Assembly: GCA_005799525.1 (NCBI GenBank)
Contig: SYGN01000051.1
Location: 1-60,413, forward strand
Source: Opitutaceae bacterium
GTDB lineage: Bacteria; Verrucomicrobiota; Verrucomicrobiia; Opitutales; Opitutaceae
DNA: 60,413 nucleotides
Direction of reading: 5' to 3'
In this document: positions 34,242 to 43,800 of the stretch, piece by piece
Layout of the letters: each line of letters starts with the position of its first letter
How positions within the stretch are numbered: position 1 is the stretch's first letter
Position numbers and translations under genes: made by a program
Notes under the pieces: generated by a model
Seen by the model: only the letters and a program-made list of their open reading frames with translations
Databases searched by the model: none
Told to the model about the DNA's origin: nothing

Positions 34242-35636
34242 ATGAACCCGCTCCGCTTTTTTCTCCCCCTCTCTCTTTCCCTCTTTCTCTCCTTCTCCGC
34301 TGGCGCCGCCGCGCCCCGCCCCAACATCATCGTCCTCCTCTGCGACGATCTCGGCTACGGCGATCTCGGGGCTTTTGGCCACCCGGAGATTCGCACCCCG
34401 CACCTCGACCAGCTCGCCCGCGACGGCGTCAAGTTCACCGATTGCTACTCCCCCTCGCCCGTCTGCTCGCCGTCCCGCGCCGGCCTCATGACCGGGCGCA
34501 ATCCCAACCGCCTCGGGATCCGCGATTGGATTCCGCCCAATAGCGGCATCTTCCTGCGCCCCGGCGAAATCACCGTGGCGCAGCTCTTGAAAAAAGCCGG
34601 CTACCGCACCCTCCACGCTGGCAAGTGGCACCTCAACAGCCGCACCGACGGCTCGGAGCGCACGCCCGGCGAAGCCGGCTTCGACCACTGGTTCTACACG
34701 CAAAACAACGCCGGCCCGGGTCACCTCAACCCCCGCAATTTCAACCGCAACGGTACCGCCGTCGGCTCGCTCACCGGCGCCTCGTCCCACCTCGTTGTCG
34801 CCGAAGCCACCGGCTGGCTCGACGCCTCGCGCACAGCGGCCGCCGCCCAACCCGCCGCACCGTTCTTCCTCAACCTGTGGTTTCACGAGACACACGAACC
34901 CGTCGCCAGCACGGAGGAATTTCTCGCGCAGTATCCCAACGAAACGAATCCCGACCGCCGTCAGTATCTCGCCAACGCCTCGCAAATGGACGCCGCCGTC
35001 GGCCAGCTCCTCCGCTACCTCGACGACCACGGTCTCCGCGAAAACACGTTCATTTTCTTTTCCAGCGACAACGGCCCCGAGACCCTCAACCGCTACCGCG
35101 GCGCCCAGCGCAGCCACGGCTCGCCCGGTCCCTTGCGTGGCATGAAACTCCACGTCACCGAAGCCGGCTACCGCGTGCCGGGCATCATTCGTTGGCCGGG
35201 CCACGCGAAACCCGGCACCGCCAGCGCCGAGCCGATCTGCGGTCTCGATTTTCTCCCCACTGCCTGCGCGCTCGCCGGCATCACCCCGCCCGCCGACCGA
35301 GCCCTCGACGGCGCCAATCTTCTCCCGCTTTTTGCCGGCCAACCCGTCGTGCGCCCGCATCCGCTCTACTGGCAATACGACTTCGCCCTCGGTGAACCCT
35401 GGACCCACGCCCTGCGCGACGGCCCGTGGAAACTCCTCGCCAACGCCTCGCTCGATCAAGTCGAGCTCTACAATCTCGCATCCGACGTCGGAGAAAAACG
35501 CAACCTCGCCACCAACCACCCCGACCGCGTGAAGTCCATGACGGCCACGATGCGCCGCCTGCACGCCGACATCGCCGCCGAGGGCGCCCGGTCCGGCAAC
35601 CCGCCCGCCCGGCAAAACGCCGCGAAGAAGGAGTAG
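34242..35636 (+). CDS. Secreted sulfatase
   Basis: A 464-residue sulfatase. Leader RFFLPLSLSLFLSFSAGAAA, encoded by the recurrent pyrimidine-rich tract; metal residues in LLCDDLGYGDLGAFG; formylglycine site Cys75 in SPVCSPSRAGLMTGRNPN; HAGKWHLNSR; second site FFSSDNGPETLNRYRG; C-terminal ELYNLASDVGEKRNLATNHP. Ends in a short basic tail (PARQNAAKKE). It stands alone, after the island and before hipBA, with no other glycan gene within 3 kb on either side. Confidence 0.92.
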   Translation: MNPLRFFLPLSLSLFLSFSAGAAAPRPNIIVLLCDDLGYGDLGAFGHPEIRTPHLDQLARDGVKFTDCYSPSPVCSPSRAGLMTGRNPNRLGIRDWIPPNSGIFLRPGEITVAQLLKKAGYRTLHAGKWHLNSRTDGSERTPGEAGFDHWFYTQNNAGPGHLNPRNFNRNGTAVGSLTGASSHLVVAEATGWLDASRTAAAAQPAAPFFLNLWFHETHEPVASTEEFLAQYPNETNPDRRQYLANASQMDAAVGQLLRYLDDHGLRENTFIFFSSDNGPETLNRYRGAQRSHGSPGPLRGMKLHVTEAGYRVPGIIRWPGHAKPGTASAEPICGLDFLPTACALAGITPPADRALDGANLLPLFAGQPVVRPHPLYWQYDFALGEPWTHALRDGPWKLLANASLDQVELYNLASDVGEKRNLATNHPDRVKSMTATMRRLHADIAAEGARSGNPPARQNAAKKE

Positions 35637-35701
35637 CTCGACCTCGCAAAATCCGGTTGTAGGCCCGGGCAGCGACCAGGCATTTTGTCCGCCTGTGTCC
35701 T

Positions 35702-35743
35702 CTATAGCTGACTTTCCTTGCATTTAGGTCTGCTATAACTGAC
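35702..35743. promoter_or_regulatory. Paired direct repeats upstream of hipB, candidate operator
   Basis: CTATAGCTGAC at 35702-35712 and CTATAACTGAC at 35733-35743 are 31 bases apart start to start, about three helical turns, ending ten bases before the hipB ATG. HipB-type regulators repress their own operon through repeated sites, so this is a likely autoregulatory operator; the sequence differs from the E. coli HipB site. Confidence 0.55.
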
Positions 35744-35753
35744 GCTGCGACCG

Positions 35754-36068
35754 ATGCCTGTTGCCTCTCCCCTTCCGCTGCCCGCCACCCATGCCCTCCG
35801 CAAGCTGGGGCGCGAGCTGGCCCTCGCCCGCCGCAAGCGCGGCATTTCCACGGCGGACATGGCGGCCCGGCTCATGGTGAGTCGCGATACCCTGTGGCGC
35901 CTCGAGCGCGGCGATGCCACGGTTGCGATCGGCACCTTGGCCACCGCGCTGTTCATTCTTCAACTGCACGACCGCCTGGCCAGCCTCGCGGCGCCAGCCA
36001 CCGACGCCCTCGCGCTCGCCCTCGACGAGCAACGTCTGCCACAACGCATCCGTCGGGCCGCGCCATGA
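35754..36068 (+). CDS. hipB: HipB-like HTH antitoxin/regulator
   Basis: A 104-residue protein with an XRE-type helix-turn-helix (LGRELALARRKRGISTADMA, then SRDTLWRLERGDATVAIGTL). It binds DNA and neutralises HipA. Its stop overlaps the HipA ATG (ATGA at 36065-36068), so the two are translationally coupled. Candidate operator repeats lie immediately upstream. Confidence 0.88.
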   Translation: MPVASPLPLPATHALRKLGRELALARRKRGISTADMAARLMVSRDTLWRLERGDATVAIGTLATALFILQLHDRLASLAAPATDALALALDEQRLPQRIRRAAP

Positions 36069-37288
36069 GCATCGAAGTCCACATCGATTGGGCGCGCGAA
36101 ACGCGATTCGTCGGTCTCCTGTATCCCGCTGCTCGCAGCGCGGCCGTCTCATTCGAGTATGCACCCGCGTGGTTGGCGCGCCCGGATACCTTTGCGATCG
36201 ATCCGACTTCGCTGCCGCTGCGATCCGGCCTGCACCACGCGCCGGCTCTTTTCGGTGCGATGCAAGACTGCGGGCCCGATCGTTGGGGCCGGCTGTTGAT
36301 CGAGCGTGCCGTTCGCCAGCACGTCCTCGACCGCAAGCCCTACCAAGACCTCGACTACGTCCTCGCGCTCGACGACGGCTCTCGCATCGGGGCGCTCCGT
36401 TTTCGCGCCACCGCTGACGGACCATTCTTGTCAGCCACCGTCGGCAAGCTACCACCCTTGGTTCAACTGAGTGCCCTCGTCCGCGCCGCCAACGCCGTGC
36501 ACGGTGCCACTGAAACCGCCGCCGATCTCCGCTTTTTGCTCGGGCAGGGTTCGCCGCTCGGCGGTGCGCGCCCCAAATCCGCCGTCGCCCTCGCCGACGG
36601 CCGCCTCGCCCTCGCAAAATTCCCGAAACCCGACGACGGGCGTGACATCGCGGCCGGCGAAATCCTCGCGCTCACGCTCGCGCACCAGGCCGGCATCACC
36701 GTCCCCGAAAATCGACTTGTCGCCGTCGGTGCAAAAAACGTCGCGGTCATCACGCGCTTTGACCGCGATGGCTCGCGGCGCATTCCGTTCCTCTCCGCTC
36801 ACAGCCTCCTCGGTCTGCCGCCCGGCGAACCCGGCGCCTACACCTTGCTCGCCGACGGCATCCGTCAATTCGGCCACGACACCGCCGCCGACCTCCGAGA
36901 GCTCTGGCGCCGCCTCGTCTTCTCACTCCTCGCGAGCAACACCGACGACCATCTCCGCAATCATGGCTTCCTCCAGCGCGCTCCCGGACGTTGGGCCCTC
37001 TCCCCCGCCTACGATCTAAACCCCGTGCCCGAAATCGACCGGGCACAGTTTCCCCAAACGCCCATCGCCGAAGACAACTCGGACTCGACCGTCGCCGCCG
37101 CCTTTGCAGCCGCCCCGCGTTTCGGCCTCAAACCGGCCGCCGCCAAAACCATCCTCCGCGAGGTCCTCGCCGTCATCGTCCAGTGGCGAAAAACCGGCCG
37201 ACAGCTTGGCCTGAAGTCTTCCACGCTCGACGCCTATGCCAGCGCCTTCGATCATCCGCTCGTGGCCGAAGCCAAGAAACTGACCTGA
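36065..37288 (+). CDS. hipA: HipA-like serine/threonine kinase toxin
   Basis: A 407-residue HipA-fold kinase. The N-terminal subdomain (HIDWARETRFVGLLYP) precedes the P-loop-like SPLGGARPKSAVALADG, the ATP-anchoring AKFPKPDDGRD, catalytic SNTDDHLRNHGFL and metal-binding LSPAYDLNPVP. All key kinase residues seem present, so it should be active. E. coli HipA phosphorylates glutamyl-tRNA synthetase and induces dormancy; the target here is unknown. The start is at MSIEVHIDWA within the hipB stop. Confidence 0.88.
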   Translation: MSIEVHIDWARETRFVGLLYPAARSAAVSFEYAPAWLARPDTFAIDPTSLPLRSGLHHAPALFGAMQDCGPDRWGRLLIERAVRQHVLDRKPYQDLDYVLALDDGSRIGALRFRATADGPFLSATVGKLPPLVQLSALVRAANAVHGATETAADLRFLLGQGSPLGGARPKSAVALADGRLALAKFPKPDDGRDIAAGEILALTLAHQAGITVPENRLVAVGAKNVAVITRFDRDGSRRIPFLSAHSLLGLPPGEPGAYTLLADGIRQFGHDTAADLRELWRRLVFSLLASNTDDHLRNHGFLQRAPGRWALSPAYDLNPVPEIDRAQFPQTPIAEDNSDSTVAAAFAAAPRFGLKPAAAKTILREVLAVIVQWRKTGRQLGLKSSTLDAYASAFDHPLVAEAKKLT

Positions 37289-37372
37289 CCCCTCGTCCGT
37301 TCCTCCTGCCTCGCGCCCTCCGTGGTGCCTAATACCATCGGCTGGCGGAGAAATGACTTTTGCGGGTGGCGT

Positions 37373-37435
37373 CGGGACCTCCGGGCCCGACGGTTTTCGT
37401 CCGCTGCTCACTCTTGGCCGGGCCCGGAGGTCCCG
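37373..37435. repeat. 17-bp perfect inverted repeat after hipA
   Basis: CGGGACCTCCGGGCCCG at 37373-37389 and CGGGCCCGGAGGTCCCG at 37419-37435 are exact inverted copies separated by 29 bases. It lies in the 274-base spacer between hipA and a convergent gene, where nothing else is seen. Possibly a bidirectional terminator or a REP-type repeat. Confidence 0.75.
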
Positions 37436-37562
37436 GCCCCACCTCGATCCGGCTAAAGTCCAAAAATCATGCAACGTTGGGATAATACATTTTGGCCTCC
37501 CGCCGCGACGGACGGCCGAGCACAGGACACCATCGGCCTGCAATCAGACGACGCCCGTCGTT

Positions 37563-38273
37563 TCAACTAATCAGTAGCAACCGGGCCGGATCGCCCGGAG
37601 CCGTCGCGGGCGCTCGGTGCACACAAGGCGGCACCGGACTCCCCGGCCAGTCCACCGCGATGCGCCAGAAATTTCCCTGTCCAAACGAAAACGGCCGCGC
37701 GCCCGACAGCGGTGCGTAGTGGAGGTCGTAGCAGTGTTCGTTCAAGTAGACGCGGAAATCGTCATCGTCCGCGCCACCGTGGAGCTTGAGGAGTTCGGCC
37801 CGCGTCGAGGGCAGGTCCACCTTTCGCAACGCCTCATCGTTGCGCAGCCCTTCACTCGCCGGTCCGTGGTAGGTGCACAAATACGTCGACGCCTCCACGG
37901 GCGCGCTGTCGGCGTGAAACGAAAACACATCCGTCACCACCGGGCCCGGCTCCTCGTCGCGCGGATAACCGTCGATGCAATTCAGCACCGGATCCAGTTC
38001 TTGCTCCTGCAGCAGCCGCAGATCAGCGAGCATCGCCTCCACCGCGACGCGTCCCGCCGCGCTCACCGGCAGCGCCCGCAATCGCGCTTCGTTGAGCGCA
38101 CGGATCCCCTCACCCGCGCCCAGCAGTTTAACGACCTCGCCGAAGTCTCCCGGCAGCGTCCGCTCCCAGCACAGCGCGTTGACGCCCTCCGCCAAGGGCG
38201 TGGCGACGAGTTCCCGAAAGCTCTGCACCCGTTTGGCACGGGCATAGTCGGAGGGCAGCGAAAAGGAAGTCAT
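37563..38273 (-). CDS. Hypothetical protein, possible 2-oxoglutarate-oxygenase-like or DUF1826-like fold
   Basis: A 236-residue soluble protein with no signal peptide. Motif-like features are FSFHADSAPVEASTYLCTYH (H-x-D spacing), GNFWRIAVDWPG and PPCVHRAPAT ending in a hydrophobic ARLLLIS; H-x-D plus a distal H-R resembles the metal site of cupin/Fe(II)-oxygenase folds. I do not firmly recognise the family. It is convergent with hipA and has no obvious partner. Confidence 0.6.
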   Translation of the reverse strand: MTSFSLPSDYARAKRVQSFRELVATPLAEGVNALCWERTLPGDFGEVVKLLGAGEGIRALNEARLRALPVSAAGRVAVEAMLADLRLLQEQELDPVLNCIDGYPRDEEPGPVVTDVFSFHADSAPVEASTYLCTYHGPASEGLRNDEALRKVDLPSTRAELLKLHGGADDDDFRVYLNEHCYDLHYAPLSGARPFSFGQGNFWRIAVDWPGSPVPPCVHRAPATAPGDPARLLLIS

Positions 38274-38815
38274 ACGCGCAAACTACGGCGCACGGCACTG
38301 GGGTTTGAGCAAGCTTCCGTAAACAGCATGACAGACGACCGGGCGACACGCCTGCCGCCGTGCGTGGGCGGCGGGAGCGCCCCCCTGCTGTCGACGGCCT
38401 ATCCACTCCGCCCGCCCAGAGGACGCCACGCCGGATAGACACTCCGCGCCGCCAGCACTCGCGGCACGCGGTCGTGATCCGGGGTCGTTGATTTCTCCCT
38501 CCGCAACGGTTGAAGCTGGAGCGAGGAACAAGGGAGTAATGCGGCAGAAAAATTATTCCCGCTGCACCGTGCTCGCTCCTCACCCATCATCATCACGCTG
38601 CGGATCGCATGCTGTGCCGCAGTGGGTACACTGTTCATTGCGAAGCGCGATATCCGCAAGTCGAGCGCGGGACCATCCCAGATCCGACCGAGAGCTCGGG
38701 CCTTTTTGTCGGCCGACGCGCCTCCTGATTCGCTGGCGCGGTGCCGATTCTCCGCAGAAATTTTTTTTAACGTTCGCATCCTCGCCCCGACCCTGCACGT
38801 ACTTCCGGTACTTAT
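38274..38815. other. 542-base spacer, no gene recognised
   Basis: Open frames here have no family character. An A-run/T-run near 38757-38770 and a small GTACTTCCGGTAC palindrome (about 38801-38813) just before the next ATG could be promoter or mRNA-leader features of the outer-membrane protein gene. Confidence 0.4.
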
Positions 38816-39763
38816 ATGACCCTACGTCTTCGCGTCCGCCTCTTCTCCATACTCACCGTCCTCGCCGGTTTCACCGCCCTCCCCGTCACGGCACAAAAAC
38901 CTGCGTCAGCCGCCCCGGTCCTCACCGCTCCCGGTCGCCCCGCCAACGCAGCCGTCACAGTCAAATTCGACACCGCCTACACTGGTGACACCCCGGTCGA
39001 AGCCCGCGACACCTCCGCTGGCAGTTTCTCCGTAGCTCAATTCGGAGCCGAAATTGTGGTCCCTCTTCCGCCTGTCGCCGGCAATCTCTTCCCGATCCTC
39101 AGCGTCCGCTATCGTCACTACGCCCTCGACCGTGCCCCCATCACGCCCCTGCCTGACCGCCTCAAATCCCTCAGTGGTGCCTTCACAGTTTTCAGCAAAC
39201 TCGACGCGGACTGGTCGCTCCTCGCGAGCGTGAGCCCCGGCGTCCACAACGCCGGCTCCGATTTCTCATCGAAAGGTTTCGGCGTGGGCGTCATCGCCAT
39301 CGCGAGTCGAAAATTCACTCCCGACTTCGGCGCGGGCTTCGGTTTTGTTTACAACTCCCTCTCGGAAGGCACCGGCCGCATGATGCCTGTCGCCACGTTC
39401 AACTGGACGCCAGCCCCCGCTTGGCGTGTCTCCCTCGGCTTCCCCCGTACCGGCGTGATCTATACCTTTACCCCCGAGCTCGACTTCGAGTTCACCGCCG
39501 AAGCCGACTTCGCCTCCTTCTACGTCACCGGCGACCCGCTGCCCGGTGGCCGCAACCAACCCGCCCTCAACCGCACGCGCCTCGAATACAAATCCCTGCG
39601 GGTGGGTCCTGCCATCGCGTGGCGCGCCTCGCCCACGTTTTCCGCCCGCGCCTCCATCGGTGCCGTCCCCATGCTCATCTCCGACTACCACCAGCGCAAC
39701 TACCGCGTGAAATCCGAGCGCACCGCCCCCTACGCCAGCGGCGCGCTCGAGTGGAAATTCTGA
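38816..39763 (+). CDS. DUF6268-type outer-membrane beta-barrel protein
   Basis: A 315-residue protein with signal peptide FSILTVLAGFTALPVTAQ and an alternating hydrophobic strand pattern ending ASGALEWKF, with the C-terminal phenylalanine typical of barrels assembled by Bam. Strand-like stretches include FPILSVRYRHYALDR, FTVFSKLDADWSLLASVSPG, GVGVIAIASRKFTPDFGAGF and AWRVSLGFPRTGVIYTFTPE. This fits the DUF6268 outer-membrane family. Ligand unknown. Confidence 0.72.
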   Translation: MTLRLRVRLFSILTVLAGFTALPVTAQKPASAAPVLTAPGRPANAAVTVKFDTAYTGDTPVEARDTSAGSFSVAQFGAEIVVPLPPVAGNLFPILSVRYRHYALDRAPITPLPDRLKSLSGAFTVFSKLDADWSLLASVSPGVHNAGSDFSSKGFGVGVIAIASRKFTPDFGAGFGFVYNSLSEGTGRMMPVATFNWTPAPAWRVSLGFPRTGVIYTFTPELDFEFTAEADFASFYVTGDPLPGGRNQPALNRTRLEYKSLRVGPAIAWRASPTFSARASIGAVPMLISDYHQRNYRVKSERTAPYASGALEWKF

Positions 39764-39878
39764 GCGGCTCTCGACCCATCGCGCGGTAGCGTGCATGCGC
39801 GTTCTACCGCTCGGCACCGTCGTTCCCACTCCGCCGCCGCAGCCGCCACCCCCGATCGCTCCAAGACTCGTAACGCCC

Positions 39879-40448
39879 ATGCCTTCCCTCACCCGTTGTC
39901 TTCTGATCTGCGTTCTGCTGATCACACCTGCCATGGCCACCGAACAGGCATTTCCACCGACCGCGCCCGGCGTCACCGAGGTAAAAATCCTGCCCGAGGG
40001 CGTACTCCTCAAGTCGGCAGGCCGGGGCAACTACTTTGAACAATCCGACGGTCTGTTCATGCCGCTTTTCCGCTACATTTCGCGGCACAATATCGAGATG
40101 ACCACACCGGTCGAGGCGCGGATCGACGATGCTGCGATGTATTTCTGGGTGGCGGAGAGCCAGCACGCCAAGGTCGCGGGCAACGAGGGAACGGTGGCGG
40201 TGGAGCGCATTCCCAAGCGGCGCGTCGCCAGCCTGGGAGCCAAGGGCAGCTACTCGCGCGGCAACTTCGAAAAAAACCGCGACACGCTGGTGGCATGGAT
40301 CGCGAAGCAGACAGACATCGAGGCGGCCGGGGAGCCGTATGGGGTTTTCTGGCACGGGCCCTTCACCCCGTGGTTTGCCAAACGTTTCGAGGTGCACGTG
40401 CCGGTACGTTCCAAACCGACGGCCACCACCCGGCCCAACGGGATCTAA
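39879..40448 (+). CDS. SOUL-family heme-binding protein, exported
   Basis: A 189-residue protein with signal peptide LTRCLLICVLLITPAMATEQ, then the SOUL/HBP fold: VTEVKILPEGVLLKSAGRGN, LFRYISRHNIEMTTPVEARI (the I-x-M-T-x-P-V signature), and YGVFWHGPFTPWFAKRFEVH near the C-terminus. Members bind heme or tetrapyrroles. The ATG at 39879 begins the signal peptide; an ATG at 39795 is in frame but adds proline-rich sequence. No heme-pathway neighbours. Confidence 0.85.
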   Translation: MPSLTRCLLICVLLITPAMATEQAFPPTAPGVTEVKILPEGVLLKSAGRGNYFEQSDGLFMPLFRYISRHNIEMTTPVEARIDDAAMYFWVAESQHAKVAGNEGTVAVERIPKRRVASLGAKGSYSRGNFEKNRDTLVAWIAKQTDIEAAGEPYGVFWHGPFTPWFAKRFEVHVPVRSKPTATTRPNGI

Positions 40449-40531
40449 TACCCACGTCTCGTGATATTGGGACGATCGTCAAAACACCCCTCGCTCATGC
40501 TCGCAGCGACCAGCAGTCAAAAATCCCCATG

Positions 40532-40562
40532 ACGTTGGTATCACTAGGGCGCATACCAACGT
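40532..40562. repeat. 10-bp inverted repeat downstream of the SOUL gene
   Basis: ACGTTGGTAT (40532-40541) and ATACCAACGT (40553-40562) form a perfect stem around an 11-base loop. Possible terminator or protein-binding palindrome. Confidence 0.5.
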
Positions 40563-40583
40563 CCTTTGCACTCTGGACTTTTC

Positions 40584-40642
40584 GGTAGCCGCGAGCGCCA
40601 GCGAGTAGCCGGATCACCACTCGCTGGAGCTCGCGGCTACCC
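40584..40642. repeat. 23-bp inverted repeat (REP-like hairpin)
   Basis: GGTAGCCGCGAGCGCCAGCG with AGT (40584-40606) pairs with 40620-40642 at all but one position, around a loop of about a dozen bases. It forms the 3' boundary of the sulfatase remnant at 40681-40846 and lies between convergent transcription units. Confidence 0.8.
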
Positions 40643-40680
40643 GACAAACAAAGTCTGAATGTTTTGGGCGATAGCTATGA

Positions 40681-40846
40681 TACGCGAACCCTTGGCCGCA
40701 CCGTTCGCCAGCGCCGAGGCCGTCGGCGACGATAGTGACGGCATTTGGCTTGCGCTCGGCCGCGGACAGCGCGGTGACCATAACGCCCACGGCGAAAAGG
40801 AGCAGCCGAAACGCCGGGAGTACACGGAGAAATTTCGTCAGAGAGA
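40681..40846 (-). pseudogene. 5' remnant of a sulfatase gene
   Basis: On the minus strand, 20 bases beyond the stop of the TonB receptor, one frame reads TKFLRVLPAFRLLLFAVGVM, then TALSAAERKPNAVTIVADGL, GAG. This is a sulfatase signal peptide plus the first strand (normally KPN-x-V-x-I-x-A-D-D-L-G), with the second metal aspartate changed to Gly. Homology ends at once, and the frame stops in the hairpin at 40584-40642. No good start codon remains. Confidence 0.68.
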
Positions 40847-40866
40847 CGGGCGTGTTATGCCTCCGC

Positions 40867-43800
40867 TCACAGGTCGAACGACGTGCTCACAATGAACTGG
40901 CGCGGGTCGATGATGCGGTAGGCGTAGGTGGAGCCGTCGGGGTTGATCGCGACTTTTTGCAGGCGACCGTTTTCGAGCACGTCGCGAACGTTGAGCTGCA
41001 CTTTGGCGCGCACGCGGTCTTTGAGGAGGCGGAAGCCGTAGCTCGTCGACAGATCCACGGCGAAGCGCGCGCGGTCGTAGACGGGCTTGTTGGCGTCGAG
41101 CAAGCGCACGACTCCGTCCGGGTCCGGCGCCGCGCCGAGGAAACCGATCGCGGCCTTGTCCTGCCAGCGCACCGCACCACCGAGGCCGAGTCCTTTGAGC
41201 TTTCCCTCGGAAAAGGTGTAATTCGTGAGCACGTTTGAACGCCACTCGCGCACTTGACTGCGGGGCTTGCCTTGATTCGCCACGGCGAGTTGGTAGGGCG
41301 CGAGGAGCTGCGTGAGGTAGTAGTCCTTCGCGTTGTTGACGCTGCCGGACAGGTTCGCCGTCGCCACGGAGGTCCACCAGAGTTGGCCGTTGTCGTCCTT
41401 GAGCGTCGACCAAACGGGCAGGCGCGCGGTCCAATAATTCACCTCGTCGGGCGCGATGTTCGAATCGATGGCCTGCTGTTGGGCGACGTTGAACTTGATG
41501 CGCCAGTTCCGCGTGGGGTTGTAGGTGACTTCGATTTCATAGCCGCGCGACGTGACGTCGGTCAGACCGTCGGTGCTGAGGCCGGTGATGTTGTCGCCGA
41601 GGCGGGCGAGCCACGACTCCGGCATGCCCATGATCGCGGCGGTGGCCGTGAGCACTTGGGCGGCGCTGGGTGAGGCGCTCCCCTGCTTGGCGAAGCGACT
41701 GCGCGCGAGGTTTTCCGCCCAGGGCCGGAGGGCGAAACCGAAGTTGGTGCCGTTGTTCACGCGCCCCTCGAGACGCAGGGTGCGCTGGCCGATCGTGCCC
41801 GCCTCGTTGCCGCGGGAGTTGAGGTCGTTCGCCTCGTAACGGTTGATTTTCACGCTGAGCGTGTTGTCGAGCGCGGTGAAACTGACCCCGTAGTCCTTGC
41901 CGGTGCCGCTGGGGTTGGGCAGCGGATCGCCGAAGAGGGTTTGCAGCGCCGGCGCCGGCGCGAAGCTGTCGGAGCGGTTGTAGAACACATTCAGCCAGCG
42001 CGTGGGTTTCGCGACGACGCCGAAGGTCTTGGTGTCGCCGCTCTGGTCGGTCCAGGGATTCCAGACGCTGAGGCCGGCGTTGGTGATGCGGCCGGCCGCG
42101 GGGTCAAACGCATTGGCATTCGACTCACGGGAGCGTTGGCGGTCGCGGCGGAAACCGTAGGTGGTGACGAGGCGGTCGTTGAGGAAAAAACTCTGCAGCG
42201 TCGCACTGAGCGTGCGAATCTCCACCCGCTTGCTGTTGGTGCCCGTAATGGGCAGGTCGGCCACGGTGACGCCCTCGTTGACCCACTGACCAGTGAGGTT
42301 GTTGAACCACGTCAGCGAGTGCTGGCCGGTGATGTCGTTGATGGGCGAGGGGCTGGTGTCGAAGTTCGTCCCCTGCGTGTCGCCGACATAGTAGCGCTGA
42401 AGGGAGGCGCGCGTCGCACCGACGCCCTGCAGGGTGACGGCGGCCCAGCCGGTCGGATTGAAAACGGTTTCGGCGTCGCGGAAATTGGTGATGTCGCTGC
42501 GGCGCGTCTCGCCATGGAGACCGAGGCGCTGCTGGCCGATCCACGCGAGCCACTTGGGTGCGTTTTTCGCCGTGAACTGATAGGCGAGATCGGCGTTCTG
42601 CGTGTCGCCGATTTCCGGCGTGATGCCGCGGAGCGGCGTGACGGCCTGGATATAGGGCCGCTGGAAATACGGGTTGGGCCGGCCGTCGAGGAGCTTCTCG
42701 TTCACATCGACGTAGAGGACGGAGTCGGTGTTATCGAGAAACTGAAACTGGGTGCGGGAAAACTCCTGGCGGAACCAGCCGGCGCGGGCGGCGATGAGGT
42801 GTTGCGGCGTTTTGAGGACGTCGTGTTCCACCTCGAAGCGGTACGTGTTCGCGGTATCGATGCTGTGGTTGGCGGCGGTGGCATTGATCGACGACCAGTC
42901 GTAGACCGATCGGTCCTTGATCGCGGGCGCGATGTAGAGCGGGAAGAGGCCGCCCTTGTTGCGAATCAGGAATGAGCCGCTCTCGAGGTAGCGCACCGCG
43001 CTGTTCTGGGTGAAGGGCGTGGGCGTGCCGGTGGTGATGCGGTTGCCGATCGCGTTTTGGGTGTAGAACTTCACCTGGCTGTCTTCGATCCACGCCGACA
43101 GTTTGCCGGTGAGATTGGTTGCGCCGCTCATAAGTCCGGCGGGCAAGTTGGCGTCCTGCGCGACGGGAAACGGGCCCGAGCGCACACCGTTGCGCGTGAC
43201 GATCTGCGTGGTCGGGTCCCACGACGGCTTGCCCGACGCGACCCATTCGGAGATCGCGTCGCGCGGCGTCAGGGAGTTGGGCCGGCGGGCGAAGTTGGTG
43301 TAGCGCTCGGCGCTGCCGGTGATCGTGGTGTTGGGGAACGGCCGGGCGAGAAATGAAATCTGGCCGCGGCGGATGCGTTCCGAGGACGGCTGGCGGGTGA
43401 AGCCCTTGCTTTCGTTCACCGCGGCCACCCGGAGGGCGAGTTTGTTCGCGACGAGCGGACGGTTGAGGTCGAGGCTCTCGCGGTGGCCGCCAAAACCATC
43501 GAGGCGAAAGGTGAACCCGGACACCGTGCGGGTCGGATTCGCCTGCGTGGGCACGAGGTTCACGGAGCCGGCGCTGTTGCCGATGCCGAAGAGGCTCGAG
43601 TTGGGACCGCGGTTGATTTCGACGGAGTCGATATTGTAAAGATCGAGGGGAACCTTGGCGTTGCTCGCGAAATTGCCGATGGCGGTGTTCGCACCGAAGG
43701 TGGAGTTGGTGTTCACGCCGGTGCCGGAAGCGCCGGCGCCGCCAATGCCGCGGATGCGATTGGCGGTCTGCGGATCGGCCGACACATTGTCCTGCACGCC

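Noticed and set aside
34230-35723. 497-codon minus-strand frame opposite the 34242 sulfatase
   Set aside because: No recognisable domain; the sulfatase on the other strand is certain.
38399-38988. Open frames on both strands in the spacer before the DUF6268-type gene
   Set aside because: No start context, motif or composition of a real protein; partly overlapping the true gene in another frame.
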